Below are positions 28,515-38,501 of a DNA stretch of 45,214 nucleotides, piece after piece (position 1 is the first letter of the stretch; the number at the start of each line of letters is the position of its first letter). The notes under the pieces are model-generated. The model searched no databases and was not told the DNA's origin. It was given only the letters and a program-made list of their open reading frames with translations. The DNA is from an uncultured Clostridia bacterium. GTDB taxonomy: Bacteria; Bacillota; Clostridia; TANB77; CAG-508. The stretch lies in assembly GCA_947628115.1 (NCBI GenBank), contig CANQYS010000008.1:1-45214 (forward strand). The letters run 5' to 3'. The translations under genes and the position numbers were made by a program.

Positions 28515-28889
28515 CTATATACAATTATTTAATATTTCTTCTAGCCTCTCATTTTGTTTTGTTAAATATAAATATCCAATTAATCCTTCAAATGCAGTTG
28601 CATACATATAATCTGATGGTTTTGCATTTTTTGGTATATGATGATTTTCTGTATTTCTTGTTCTTCTTACAATTTCCTTTTCCTTTTCTGTTAGTATACC
28701 ATATAATTTTTCTAATATTTCAGCTTGTGCCTTAGCCTTTACATATTTAATAGATTCAATATGTAATTTATGTGGTTTTAATTTTGTTTTTTCTACTAAT
28801 TGTGTACGAATAAATAACTCGTATACGCTATCACCCACGTAAGCCCATACTAATGGTGACATTAAATTAACTTCATTTTCATTTTTCAT
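28515..28889 (-). CDS. mrnC: Mini-ribonuclease III
   Basis: Trims 23S rRNA precursors in Gram-positives. The 124-residue protein is a lone RNase III catalytic domain without RNA-binding domain. MSPLVWAYVGDSVYELFIR holds the signature with the catalytic Asp, and AFEGLIGYLYL is the second acidic block with catalytic Glu. Length is usual. It overlaps the end of rbgA by a few bases, which fits a shared role in ribosome assembly. Confidence 0.9.
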   Translation of the reverse strand: MKNENEVNLMSPLVWAYVGDSVYELFIRTQLVEKTKLKPHKLHIESIKYVKAKAQAEILEKLYGILTEKEKEIVRRTRNTENHHIPKNAKPSDYMYATAFEGLIGYLYLTKQNERLEEILNNCI

Positions 28890-29787
28890 TTACTTTCTCC
28901 AATGTTATTTTTCCTAATTTTCCGCTTCTAAAATCGTTTAATAATATATTTGCAGTTTTCTCTTCATCAATTTCTCCACCTGATATTACTGCACCTCTTT
29001 TTTTTCCTATTATTTTTAATAGATTATAAACTTCCTCGCTTTTATCTTCTGATTTAATGTTTTCTAATTCATCTTCTGTAATTTTATATCTTTCCAATAA
29101 ATTCTTTTTATATTTATTATATAAAATTGTCAATAAGTTAAATGATATTTCTACAGTTTGCAATACCTCATCTTTTATTGATCCTGTATATGATAAGTTT
29201 AATGCAACTTTTTCATCCTCAAATTTTGGCCATAACACACCTGGAGTATCTAATAATTCTACATTATTAGATATTCTTACCCATTGTTTTTGTTTTGTAA
29301 CACCCGGTCTGTTACCTACAACTGCGGATTTTTTGTTACATAATCTATTTATTAAAGAAGACTTTCCTACATTTGGTATTCCTAAAACCATAATTCTAAT
29401 ATTTCTTTTAACTCTTCCCTTTTCAGCTGCTTTTTGTATGTCTTGTTGCATTATTTTTTCAATTGTAGATAGTATCTCTTTTATTCCTTTTCCTAAATTG
29501 CTATCAGCTATAATTGCAGGTATATTATTTTTTTTATAATACTCTATCCATTTTTTTGTTTCAAAGTCTTCTGCTAAATCACTTTTGTTTAGTACTACTA
29601 TTCTTTTTTTATTTGCAATTATTTTCTGCATATCAGGATTTTTGCTAGAAATTGGTATTCTTGCATCTAATATCTCTATGACAATATCTATTAATTTTAA
29701 ATCATCTATTATTTGCTTTTTAGTTTTTAACATATGTCCAGGATACCAGTTGATACTTGTACTTGCATAACTTTTTTCATTACTCAT
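28879..29787 (-). CDS. rbgA: RbgA (YlqF), GTPase for 50S ribosome assembly
   Basis: A circularly permuted GTPase: the NKSD motif (VVLNKSDLAED, G4) comes before the P-loop GIPNVGKSSLINRL (G1) and DTPGV (G3). The N-terminal INWYPGHMLKTKK is the family mark. About 302 residues, normal. ATG at 29787 is preferred over the GTG nine bases upstream because AAAAGG lies at proper spacing for the ATG and touches the GTG. The frame is intact. It overlaps mrnC. Confidence 0.93.
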   Translation of the reverse strand: MSNEKSYASTSINWYPGHMLKTKKQIIDDLKLIDIVIEILDARIPISSKNPDMQKIIANKKRIVVLNKSDLAEDFETKKWIEYYKKNNIPAIIADSNLGKGIKEILSTIEKIMQQDIQKAAEKGRVKRNIRIMVLGIPNVGKSSLINRLCNKKSAVVGNRPGVTKQKQWVRISNNVELLDTPGVLWPKFEDEKVALNLSYTGSIKDEVLQTVEISFNLLTILYNKYKKNLLERYKITEDELENIKSEDKSEEVYNLLKIIGKKRGAVISGGEIDEEKTANILLNDFRSGKLGKITLEKVNEK

Positions 29788-29844
29788 TTTATTCACCTTT
29801 TTACAATCTCCTATTAATTCAATACTTTTAATATTTTAACACAA

Positions 29845-29875
29845 AAGCAAGCAATTTTCAACTAATTGCTTGCTT
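29845..29875 (-). terminator. Terminator after the membrane protein at 29.9 kb
   Basis: Hairpin AAGCAAGCAATT/AATTGCTTGCTT with a seven-base loop, followed on the minus strand by TTGTGTT. It separates this gene from rbgA. Confidence 0.75.
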
Positions 29876-29893
29876 ACATAATTGTTGTTTAAT

Positions 29894-30364
29894 TTAAAAT
29901 TTATATTGATTTTTATCTGCTCTTTCGTCAAATTGTCTTTCATATTTTTTGTTAGTATAAAACCAATCTGTTTTTTTATCTTTGTTACTACCCTTTCTAT
30001 CTTTATTTAAGAATATATCCATTACCGTTAAAAACGGAATTAATACTCCTAAAAATGATAAAATTAATGATCCATAACTTGCTATATCGACTTCTCCATT
30101 CATTATTTTTATAATACCATTATATAAGTCAGCACCAAAATACAAAGCATAGCATACAAAATAAATTAATGCTCCAAATATATTTCTTTTAATAATAAAT
30201 ACCATGCAGAATAATGTAACAAATAACAATATTATTTCTATATTAAAATTTAATGGTGTTATTCCAATATCAATACCTAAATTATAAGTAATAGCAATTA
30301 TTATTCTTAATATCCAAAATATTCCTGCAAACATTGTAATTAAATAACTAAATAAACTTGTCAT
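29894..30364 (-). CDS. Small integral membrane protein of unknown function
   Basis: A 156-residue protein with about four hydrophobic helices (roughly residues 5-28, 40-60, 65-85 and 98-118) and a basic, charged C-terminal tail (DKKTDWFYTNKKYERQFDER). No family recognised. AGGAGG precedes the ATG. It has its own terminator. Confidence 0.65.
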   Translation of the reverse strand: MTSLFSYLITMFAGIFWILRIIIAITYNLGIDIGITPLNFNIEIILLFVTLFCMVFIIKRNIFGALIYFVCYALYFGADLYNGIIKIMNGEVDIASYGSLILSFLGVLIPFLTVMDIFLNKDRKGSNKDKKTDWFYTNKKYERQFDERADKNQYKF

Positions 30365-30403
30365 ACGTATTTCTCCTCCTATATTATTTTAACATAAAGA
30401 TTT

Positions 30404-31259
30404 TTAAATTACTATATCTCTTTTTAATAATTTTTTATTTATTATTCCTAATCCTATAAAAACATTGTTATTATACACTCTATATAAACCATCTTCTAGT
30501 TCATATGTTAATTGTACCCCATTTAAAAACAATTCTAGTTTTCTATCACTAATATTTAATTTTAAATTATCTGAAAATATTTCTTCTATAGATATTAATT
30601 TGTTTTTTATATCTATTTTTTCTAAATCATCTAATAATATTGATTCTTTAATATCAAATTTATTAACTTTTGTTCTCTGAAGTTCTTTCATATATCCAAC
30701 TGTTCCAAGCCTTTTTGCAATATCTTCACACAAAGTTCTTATATATGTACCTTTAGAGCAATTTACTTCAAATGTAATTTCATCCTTATCATTATATGAA
30801 TTTAATTTTATACTGTATATTTCTATATCCCTTGGTTTTATTTCTACTGCTTGTCCGTGTTCTTGCATATTCGTATAATTTTTTTCCATTTATTTTTATT
30901 GCTGAATATATAGGTGGAGTTTGTTTTTGCTTACCTAGAAAGCTATTTAATATTTCTTCTATTTTGTTAAATTCTATATGTTTTAATTTTAAATCTTTTT
31001 CTACAATATTTCCTTCAGAATCTCCCGTATTTGTTTTTTCTCCAAGTTTTATTTTTGCAATATATGTTTTTTGATGTTCCATTAAATATTTAGATACTTT
31101 TGTTGCTTTACCAATTAAAATTGGCAAAACACCAGTAGCATTTGGGTCTAGCGTACCGGTGTGTCCTACTTTTTTTATATTTAATTTTTTTCTTACAATA
31201 TTCACTATATCGTATGATGTATAACCTTTTGGTTTGTTTATTATAATTACTCCGTCCAT
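30404..31259 (-). CDS. truB: TruB, tRNA pseudouridine-55 synthase (one +1 CGG site)
   Basis: Makes pseudouridine 55 in the T-loop of tRNAs. N-terminal DGVIIINKPKGYTSYD and the catalytic-Asp motif GHTGTLDPNATGVLPI are intact; QTPPIYSAIKINGKKLYEYAR follows. Skipping the base at 30857 then gives TGQAVEIKPRDIEIYSI and the thumb domain (CSKGTYIRTLCEDIAKRLG). Together about 284 residues. AAGGAAATAATT precedes the ATG. It is last in the rimP-nusA-infB-rbfA-nrnA-truB gene order typical of Firmicutes. Confidence 0.92.
30855..30857 (-). other. +1 recoding site CGG in truB
   Basis: The frame reads KLYEYART then CGG. Skipping the C at 30857 gives LYEYARTGQAVEIKPR, the conserved TruB 'AR.G' segment. Preceding codon ACA, glycine codon GGA. 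Confidence 0.89.
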
Positions 31260-31319
31260 TAATTATTTCCTTACTTATATATTGATTTTATTTTTATATA
31301 ACATTGTGTCTTTTACAAG

Positions 31320-31378
31320 GTTTGAGGGACACACCTTATTCACGGGTATTCCTCATAGATTAAGGTATGTCCCTCATT
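31320..31378. repeat. GAGGGACA hairpin repeat overlapping the nrnA stop
   Basis: Arms TGAGGGACAcACCTTA and TAAGGTaTGTCCCTCA. The outermost TGA on the minus strand is the stop codon of nrnA. A related hairpin (…AGAGACACAAT … ATGTGTCCCTCT) abuts the sigH stop at 40.5 kb. It may act as a 3'-end hairpin. Confidence 0.75.
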
Positions 31379-32324
31379 TTAGGTGTTTTTTGCATTCTTC
31401 TATTAGTTTTGTTTTGGCATGTTCGAATGAAAGTTCTGTACTACCTCCAGCTGCCCTTATATGTCCTCCACCACTAAACATTAAACATATATCCGATACA
31501 TTTACATATTCATTTGAGCGAAGTGATATTTTGTATCCTTCTTCTTTTTCTCTTAAAAATATTGAAACTTCTACTCCTTCAATGTCTCTTCCCATCTCTA
31601 CTATTCCATCATGATCATTACTGGTAGCATTTGCTTTCTCTTCATCTTTTTTTGTTATGTATGTAAATGCTATTTTTCCGTTTTCAAAAAACTCTAATCT
31701 ATTCATAGCAATTCTTTTTAGTTCAAAGCTTGGTTTTGATACTGTTTGAAGTACTCTCTTATATATATTAGATACATTAACACCTTTATTTAAAAGTTCT
31801 GCTGCAAATTCGAATGTTTCACTTGTTACTCCTGAATATTTAAATCCTCCTGTATCCGTAATTATCCCAGTAAGTAAACATGTACCTATTTCTTTATCTA
31901 TTTCTACACCTAATGCCTCTAATACAATAACTAAAATTTGACAGCAAGCTGGCGATGTAGGATTTACAAAATTGTAGTCTGCAAACATTGTATTTGCACT
32001 ATGATGATCAATAGAAATTCTTGTATTTGCATTTTCAAAATATTTAGCAAATCCATTCAACCTTTTTATATCTCCACAGTCTAAAGCTATTGCCAAATCA
32101 TATTTTTGATTTTTACCTTCTGTTTTTACATCTTTTCTATTGTGTAAAAAATCAAATACTTTAGGATATTCTGGTATAACTACATCTGCCTTTTTTCCTA
32201 TTTGTTTTAATCCATTATATAATGCTAAACTACTTCCAATTGCATCTCCATCTGGCATTTCGTGTGTAAGTATTACTATACTTTCAGCATTTTTTATTTT
32301 TTCTATAATATTATCTAAGGTCAT
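31374..32324 (-). CDS. nrnA: NrnA, DHH-family oligoribonuclease / pAp phosphatase
   Basis: Degrades short oligoribonucleotides and dephosphorylates 3'-phosphoadenosine 5'-phosphate. The 316-residue protein has the DHH metal motifs ILTHEMPDGDAIGS, LDCGD, SIDHHSAN (DHH) and TGIITDTGGF, and a C-terminal DHHA1 domain ending FSGGGHIRAAGGS. AAAGGAGAG precedes the ATG. The TGA stop is supplied by the first bases of the hairpin repeat that follows. It lies between rbfA and truB as in other Firmicutes. Confidence 0.92.
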   Translation of the reverse strand: MTLDNIIEKIKNAESIVILTHEMPDGDAIGSSLALYNGLKQIGKKADVVIPEYPKVFDFLHNRKDVKTEGKNQKYDLAIALDCGDIKRLNGFAKYFENANTRISIDHHSANTMFADYNFVNPTSPACCQILVIVLEALGVEIDKEIGTCLLTGIITDTGGFKYSGVTSETFEFAAELLNKGVNVSNIYKRVLQTVSKPSFELKRIAMNRLEFFENGKIAFTYITKKDEEKANATSNDHDGIVEMGRDIEGVEVSIFLREKEEGYKISLRSNEYVNVSDICLMFSGGGHIRAAGGSTELSFEHAKTKLIEECKKHLK

Positions 32325-32325
32325 T

Positions 32326-32694
32326 TTACTCTCCTTTTATATCTTTCATTATGTCTTTTAATATTGTATCTATTCTTTCTCCATATTGCATTGAATCATC
32401 TAATTCAAATACTAATTCAGGTGTAACTCTTAAATTTATTTTTTCTGCTATTCTGCTTCTAATAAAACCAGCAGAAGATTTTAATCCTGCTAAAGTATTT
32501 TTTATATTTTTAGAATTAATAATACTTACATAAACTCTAGCATATCTTAGGTCTGGAGTGATTTTAACTTTTGTTACACTAATTAATCCTGTAACATTTG
32601 AATTAGTAACTTCATAATTAATTATATTACTAATTTCTCTTTTTAATTCTTCGTTTATTTTATTAAGTCGATTACTTCCACTTTGATTTTTCAT
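32326..32694 (-). CDS. rbfA: RbfA, 30S ribosome-binding factor
   Basis: KH-type protein needed for 16S rRNA 5' end maturation and cold growth. About 122 residues: RLNKINEELKREISNIINYE, then SVTKVKITPDLRYARVYVS and RVTPELVFELDDSMQYGERI, all family signatures. ATG at 32694 is chosen because AAAGGAG lies six bases before it; an upstream ATG would add 14 residues. It stops one base before nrnA. Confidence 0.93.
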   Translation of the reverse strand: MKNQSGSNRLNKINEELKREISNIINYEVTNSNVTGLISVTKVKITPDLRYARVYVSIINSKNIKNTLAGLKSSAGFIRSRIAEKINLRVTPELVFELDDSMQYGERIDTILKDIMKDIKGE

Positions 32695-32771
32695 AATATC
32701 TCCTTTTGTTGAAAAAATTTTTATGCAGTTTGACAACGTAAGATGCCTAATTTCATTCGCTTTACTCTATC

Positions 32772-32898
32772 TAGAAACTAATCAAAAACGAGTATTGCTA
32801 GGCAAATTGAAGTAAAAAACCGGAAACGTACATAGGTACGTTGAGGATTTTTTATCTTCAATTTAACAACGCAAGACGAAGTTTTTCATTAGTTTCTA
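32772..32898. repeat. Nested 127-bp inverted repeat between infB and rbfA
   Basis: Outer arms TAGAAACTAATCAAAAAC and GTTTTTCATTAGTTTCTA; inner arms AAATTGAAG/CTTCAATTT; innermost ACGTAC/GTACGT. The right end touches the infB stop codon exactly. It fills the only gap in the operon and may be a MITE-like insertion or a structured processing or attenuation site. Confidence 0.8.
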
Positions 32899-35737
32899 TT
32901 ATTGTTTAACTTGTTCCATAACATATACCTCTATATTATCTCCCTCTTTAATATCATTAAAATCTTCTATTTGAATACCACATTCATATCCCGATACTAC
33001 TTCTTTTGCATCGTCTTTCATCCTCTTTAATGATATTAATTTTCCATCATGTATTACAACATTGTCTCTTATTACCCTTACTCCTGCATTTCTTGCTACT
33101 TTTCCGTTTGTTACATAACATCCTGCTATTGTTCCAACATTAGAAATTTTGAATGTTTGCCTTACTTCTGCATTACCTATTACCACTTCTTTGAATACAG
33201 GATCAAGCATTCCTTTCATTGCAGCTTCTACATCTTCTATTGCATTGTATATTACAGAGTATGTTTTTATTTCTACTTCTGATTTTTCAGCCATATCTTT
33301 TGCTATTGGCTGTGGTCGTACGTTAAATCCAATGATTATAGCATTTGAAACACTGGCAAGTGTAACATCGCTTTCTGTAATTGCACCTACATTTGCATGT
33401 ATTACTTTTACTTTAACTTCATCATTAGATAACTTCTCTAAAGATTGTTTTACTGCTTCTACTGAACCCTGAACATCTGCTTTTACTATAATATTTAATT
33501 GTTTTAAGTTTCCTTTTTCTATTTGACTAAATAAGTCATCTAATGTAACTTTTGTAGTTGCATTTAAAGCTTTATCTCTTGCCTGACGTTTTCTTCTTTC
33601 CATTAAGTGTTTAGCAGTTTTTTCATCTTTTACTTCATAAAATGTATCTCCTGCTTCTGGAACTTCTGCAAGTCCTGTTATTTCTACTGGTGTTGAAGGT
33701 CCTGCTTTTTTAACCTTTTTTCCTTTGTCATTTGTCATTGTTCTAATTCTACCGTATTACAGAACCAACTAATATTGTATCTCCTACGTCTAATGTACCA
33801 CGTTGTACAAGCATAGTAGCTACTGGTCCTTTTGCTTTATCTAGTTTTGCTTCTATTACTACACCTTTAGCTTGTTTATTAGGATTTGCCTTTAATTCTT
33901 TCATATCTGCAACTAAAAGTACCATTTCTAAAAGATTATCTATATTTATTTTTTTCTTTGCAGAAATTGGAACAAAAATAGTATCTCCTCCCCATTCTTC
34001 AGATACTAAATCGTACTCTGCAAGTTCTTGTTTTACTTTATCTGGATTTGCACCTTCTACATCTATTTTGTTTATTGCAACTATAATTGGTATTCCTGCT
34101 GCCTTTGCATGATTTATTGCCTCAACTGTTTGTGGCATTACACCATCATTTGCAGCAACTACAAGTATTGCTATATCTGTTATTTGTGCTCCTCTTGCTC
34201 TCATTGCAGTAAATGCCTCATGTCCTGGAGTATCTAAGAAGGTAATTTCTCTACCATTTATTTCAACTTGATATGCACCAATTGCTTGAGTAATTCCTCC
34301 AGCTTCTCCTTCTATTACATTTGTTTTTCTTACAGCATCTAAAAGCGATGTTTTACCATGGTCTACGTGTCCCATAACAACTATTACTGGTGGTCTAGCT
34401 TGTAATTCTTCTTCTTTATCTTCACTTTCATCAAATAGAATGTCCTCATCTGTTACAACTTCTTTTTTATGTGCAGTTACGCCAAACTCACCTGCTATTA
34501 AAAATGCTGTATCAAAATCTACTTCATTATTTATTGTTGCCAAAATTCCATATCCTAATAATTTTTTTATAATTTCTCCACTTGTTTTTTTAAGTTCTGT
34601 ACTTAAGTCTTTTACGCTAATTGTTTCTGGTATTGTAATATCTGTTAATTCAAATATTTTCTGTTTTACTCTTTCTTCTCCTTGTTGTAGTTTCTTTTTG
34701 CTTCTTCTACCTCTAGTTGTTGTTAAGTCATAATAATCAAGCATTGAGCCTTCATCAAACATATTTGATAATCTATTTTCTTGTTTTAAATCTTTTAATT
34801 TATGACTACTTATTTCTTCATAACCATTTCTTCTAGATTTTGAAGTTCTTTTATTAGTTTTTTCTTCATATCTATTATTTTTTTGTTTATCTATAGATTT
34901 ATTTGCATATTCTCTAACACTTTCCTTTTCTACAACATCAGCAGCCATTATATTTTTTATGTTTTTTTCTATCCCTTTTTCGTCCAAAGGTCTTCTTCCA
35001 AATGTTCCTTGATTTCTACCTTCTTGTCCCCTATTATTATATGGTCTGTTTCCATTTCCAAATGTTTTATTATTTGAGTAGTTATTATATGGTTTACCAT
35101 TTTGTTGTTCTCTGTTAAATGGTCTATTTGCATTATTACGATTATTATATGGTCTATTAAATGGTTTATTTGCATTGTTTTGGTTATTATATGGTTTTGT
35201 TTGGAAAGAGCTAGTGTTTTTATTTTCTTGATTGTTTAGTTTAGGCTTTTCTACTTGTTTAGATAAATTAGGTGACTCAGATTTTAAAGGAAGTTCTGGT
35301 TTTATTACATCTATTTTTTCTTCTATTTTTTTTTCAGTTTCATTTGGCTTTTCTTGTACTTTTGTACCAAATAATTCACTAACAGTAAGAGGTCTATTAG
35401 GTTTATTTCTATATACTATGTTATAGTCCTTTTTTCTTTCTCTTTCTATAAAGCCAACTTCTCTTGGTGGTTTTTTTCCTATTTTTTGTTCTTTTTTCTT
35501 ATTATCTTCTGTATCTGTTACTATAACTTCTCTTCTAATTATTACTGGAGTTTCTTTTTTTTCTTTAACTTCTTTTTTTGAACCTGTAAATTTTGCTTCT
35601 ATTTTTTTTGCCTCACTTTCTTCTACACTACTTAAATGTGTTTTTACTTGTATTCCTAATTCTAATGCTCTTTCTAAAACCTCTTTGCTATTTACTCCTA
35701 ATTTTTTTGCTATTTCATGTATTTTTATTTTACCCAA
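32899..35737 (-). CDS. infB: Translation initiation factor IF-2 (one +1 CGG site)
   Basis: GTPase that brings initiator tRNA to the 30S subunit. N-terminal IF2_N domain ([19 protein letters not shown]), a long Asn/Arg-rich linker with NRPYNNR-like repeats (about residues 150-270), a second IF2_N, the G domain ([32 protein letters not shown]) and domains II-IV. Skipping the base at 33754 in domain II gives about 945 residues. TTG at 35737 is chosen since GGGGGTGA lies five bases upstream. It follows ylxR closely. The L7Ae-like ylxQ often present here is absent. Confidence 0.93.
33752..33754 (-). other. +1 recoding site CGG in infB, followed directly by TAG
   Basis: The frame reads ILVGSVI then CGG TAG. 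Skipping the C at 33754 gives [20 protein letters not shown], the IF-2 domain II sequence. Preceding codon ATA, glycine codon GGT. Confidence 0.89.
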
Positions 35738-35784
35738 TAGCGTCACCCCCAATTTTTGTTTTACACCTAAAATCTTTTTTTATA

Positions 35785-36045
35785 CTATTTATCAATAATT
35801 ACACCCCTTAATTTATTATAAATTTGCTCTTCTATTTTTGTATTAAAAACTCTTTCTAATCTTTTTGTTTTTATAACTTTTTCTAAACATTCTATGCTAT
35901 CACATATATATGCGCCTCGTCCTTCTAATTTGCCTGTTTTATCTATTGTTATTTCTCCGCTTTTATTTAGTACAATTCTAATTAAATCTTTTTTATCCTT
36001 TTTATTGTTACATCCCATGCACATTCTTTGCACAATTCTTTTCAT
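35785..36045 (-). CDS. ylxR: YlxR (RnpM-type) RNA-binding protein
   Basis: A small basic protein of the nusA-infB operon. About 86 residues: RMCMGCNNKKDKKDLIRIV is the family signature, then GEITIDKTGKLEGRGAYIC and CLEKVIKTKRLERVF. ATG at 36045 has the GGAGGG site 11 bases upstream; another ATG at 36054 would overlap the nusA stop and lies only two bases from the site, so the shorter form is preferred. Coupled to nusA by overlap. Confidence 0.88.
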   Translation of the reverse strand: MKRIVQRMCMGCNNKKDKKDLIRIVLNKSGEITIDKTGKLEGRGAYICDSIECLEKVIKTKRLERVFNTKIEEQIYNKLRGVIIDK

Positions 36046-36046
36046 A

Positions 36047-37156
36047 CTATTCATTTCCCTCCGAAGGACCTTCTGCTTCTTCCGTATCATTTTTTTGTTC
36101 TAATAAAGTCCTAAATTGTGTTTCACTTTTTATATCTATTTTCCAATTTGTAAGCTTAGCTGCAAGTCTTGCATTCTGCCCAGATTTTCCTATTGCTAAT
36201 GATAATTGATTATCTGGTACAATTACTTGTGCAAATTTTTCTTCTTCTTTTATATCAACAGCCATAACTTGTGCTGGTAATAGTGCAGCTGAAATATATA
36301 CTGCTGGATCCTCATCCCATTCTATTACATCTATTTTTTCACCTTTTAATTCATTTATTATATTTTGTATTCTTATTCCTTTTTGACCTACACAAGATCC
36401 TACTGGATCTATATTTTCATTTGTAGAATATACTGCTACCTTACTTCTAGATCCTGCATCTCTTGCAACACTTTTTATTTCTATTAATCCTTCATAAATT
36501 TCTGGTATTTCAAATTCAAATAATTTTCTTACAAAATCTGGATGACTTCTTGAAACTAAAACTTGTGGTGCTCCTTTTATACCTTTTTCTACGCTTAGTA
36601 CATATGCTCTTACCTTATCGTTTACTTTATAACTTTCCGTTGGTATTTGGTCTTTTACAAGCATTATTCCTTCTAGTTTTCCTAAATCTAATACTACTGT
36701 TCCGCCATCTGATTTTTGAACAATTCCAGATACAATTTCTCCTTTTCTATCATTGTACTCAGTATAAACCATATTTCTTTCTGCTTCTCTAATTTTTTGT
36801 ACAATTACTTGTTTTGCTGTTTGTGCAGCAATTCTTCCAAAGTCTCTAGGAATTATTTCTATTTCTATTGTATCCCCTATATTTACATTCTTATCTTCTT
36901 TTTTTGCTTCTTCTAAACTAATTTCTAACATTTCATTTTCTACATGTTCTACAACTTGTTTTAAAGAAAATACTCTTATATCACCTGTTTTATCATCCAT
37001 TGTAATTTTTACATTTTCTGCTGAATCAAAATTTCTTTTATATGCTGTTACTAGTGCTGTTTCTAAAGATTCTAATAAATATTCTTTATTTATTCCTCTT
37101 TCTTTTTCTAATTCTTCTATTGCCATTATTAATTCTTTAGTTTCAATTGATTTCAT
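36047..37156 (-). CDS. nusA: NusA, transcription elongation/termination factor
   Basis: Binds RNA polymerase and regulates pausing and termination. N-terminal domain with ALVTAYKRNF, an S1 domain (GEIVSGIVQKSDGGTVVLDL), and two KH domains (DPVGSCVGQKGIRIQNI; LAIGKSGQNARLAAKLTNWKI). About 369 residues, the short Gram-positive form without acidic repeats. ATG at 37156 has AAAGGA at good spacing, the ATG nine bases upstream does not. The tail ends PSEGNE-TAG; the CGG triplet there is out of frame and needs no shift. Confidence 0.95.
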   Translation of the reverse strand: MKSIETKELIMAIEELEKERGINKEYLLESLETALVTAYKRNFDSAENVKITMDDKTGDIRVFSLKQVVEHVENEMLEISLEEAKKEDKNVNIGDTIEIEIIPRDFGRIAAQTAKQVIVQKIREAERNMVYTEYNDRKGEIVSGIVQKSDGGTVVLDLGKLEGIMLVKDQIPTESYKVNDKVRAYVLSVEKGIKGAPQVLVSRSHPDFVRKLFEFEIPEIYEGLIEIKSVARDAGSRSKVAVYSTNENIDPVGSCVGQKGIRIQNIINELKGEKIDVIEWDEDPAVYISAALLPAQVMAVDIKEEEKFAQVIVPDNQLSLAIGKSGQNARLAAKLTNWKIDIKSETQFRTLLEQKNDTEEAEGPSEGNE

Positions 37157-37172
37157 TTTTATCATCCTTTCT

Positions 37173-37627
37173 TTACCAGTTATATACTGTTTTAATTTGT
37201 GATATGTTTTTTCTGTCTATTTTTATCTCTTGTTCATTTAAAATTGTTAAACTATTATTGTCAAAATCTTTTAAAATTCCCTTATATTGTTTTTTACCTT
37301 CAATCGGTTTAAATAACTTAATTTGTATTTCTTTATTTATGTTTACTTTTAAATGTTTATCTTTTCTTATGTTTTTTTCTACCCCGTGTAGATGATACTT
37401 CTAAAAAATATTGATCTTTAATTGGATCTTCTTTATCTAAAATTTCCGTTATATTATTACTAACTTTTTCACAATCGTTTAAATCAATTCCGATTTTCGG
37501 ACTCTATATATATTCTTAAAAAATAGTCTTTTCCTTCTTTTATATATTCCACATCATATAACTCATAACCTAAATTTTTAATAATACTACTAATCATATT
37601 TTCTATCTTTTCTTCAATATTAGCCAA
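37173..37627 (-). CDS. rimP: RimP, 30S ribosome maturation factor (two +1 CGG sites)
   Basis: Helps 30S assembly. Not seen as one open frame; skipping the bases at 37492 and 37386 gives about 150 residues, the usual size: [20 protein letters not shown], then [40 protein letters not shown], and [20 protein letters not shown], ending TVYNW. These match the RimP plan ([26 protein letters not shown]). Start is a TTG at 37627 with AAAGGA rather far upstream, so the exact start is uncertain. First gene of the nusA operon. Confidence 0.87.
37384..37386 (-). other. +1 recoding site CGG in rimP (2 of 2)
   Basis: After the first shift the frame reads FLEVSST then CGG. Skipping the C at 37386 gives [13 protein letters not shown], equivalent to the conserved 'EVSSPGVDR'. 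Preceding codon ACA, glycine codon GGG. Confidence 0.87.
37490..37492 (-). other. +1 recoding site CGG in rimP (1 of 2)
   Basis: The frame reads RIYIESEN then CGG AAT TGA. Skipping the C at 37492 gives [17 protein letters not shown], the conserved RimP 'GI.L.DCE'. Preceding codon AAT, glycine codon GGA. Confidence 0.87.
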
Positions 37628-37653
37628 CTTAAGAATTCTTCCTTTCAAAACTT

Positions 37654-37678
37654 AAGAGTGGGATTTGTTCCCACTCTT
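37654..37678. other. Hairpin in the rimP-nusA operon leader
   Basis: AAGAGTGGGA and TCCCACTCTT flank a five-base loop, about 30 bases upstream of the rimP start in the divergent gap. No U-run follows on the minus strand, so a leader structure or processing site is more likely than a terminator. Confidence 0.55.
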
Positions 37679-37790
37679 CTAGTTATTTTAACATTTGCAT
37701 AGTAATTATATACTATTTATTTAATAAAATCAAGATTTTTCTAAAAATATTGATGTATATTTATTATCTAATTATATAAAATAATATATT

Positions 37791-38420
37791 ATGAACCAAA
37801 TATTAAACACAATAAATGTAAAAAAAAATAAAAATTCTATAATAAAATTAAAACTGCAATTAATTATATCACTAATTATTATTATTATACTTGTTATATA
37901 TTTTATTTATTTCTATGTTAAAATAAAGCATGAAAATAAATTATCAAGTACTTTGTTAAATAATTTTAACATAGAACGACTTTATTCTTCTAATAAGGAT
38001 TATACAATAGTAGAATTTGATAAAAATAATAATAATTTTTTTGTAATAGGTATTATTGAAATTCCAAAAATAAACATTAAATATCCTATTTTATCAAATA
38101 TAAGTGACGAACTTTTAAAAATTTCTTCATGTAGATTCTATGGTCCATATCCTAATGAAATAGGAAATCTATGCATAGCAGCTCATAACTATGATGATAA
38201 TCGTTTTTTTGGTAATCTATATAAATTAGATATAGGTGATGTAATTAATATTTATGATTATAATAATTTTCTTGTTTCCTATTATGTTTATGATAAATTT
38301 GAAGTTTTAGAAAATAATACTTCTTCTACAAGTCAAAATACAAATGGAAAAAGAGAAATAACTTTAGTTACATGTAATAATTTTAATAAGAATAGGTTAA
38401 TTATTAAAGCAAAAGAGTAA
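37791..38420 (+). CDS. Sortase (class D/A-like)
   Basis: A 209-residue membrane-anchored transpeptidase: one anchor helix (about residues 24-47), then FVIGIIEIPKINIKYPIL, catalytic His in LCIAAHNYDDNRFFGNL, catalytic Cys in ITLVTCNNF and Arg in KNRLIIKAK at the very end. No ribosome site is seen before the ATG; a TTGATG/TATATA-like promoter close to the start would make a leaderless mRNA possible. It converges on a small MPYTG surface protein, its probable substrate. Confidence 0.85.
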   Translation: MNQILNTINVKKNKNSIIKLKLQLIISLIIIIILVIYFIYFYVKIKHENKLSSTLLNNFNIERLYSSNKDYTIVEFDKNNNNFFVIGIIEIPKINIKYPILSNISDELLKISSCRFYGPYPNEIGNLCIAAHNYDDNRFFGNLYKLDIGDVINIYDYNNFLVSYYVYDKFEVLENNTSSTSQNTNGKREITLVTCNNFNKNRLIIKAKE

Positions 38421-38501
38421 ATACTTATATTTTTACTATTATATTTAAAACTAAAATATAATAGTAAAAGTTATAAATAAATTACTAATTATACAACAAT
38501 T

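Noticed and set aside
36047..36070. Possible eighteenth CGG shift at the end of nusA (CCTTCGGAGGG)
   Set aside because: The CGG is out of frame (TCG GAG). The unshifted frame ends sensibly as PSEGNE with a TAG next to the ylxR start, while dropping the C would fuse nusA into ylxR.
37654..37678. Terminator for a gene upstream of rimP
   Set aside because: There is no gene reading into it on the minus strand and no U-run; it is better seen as a leader hairpin.
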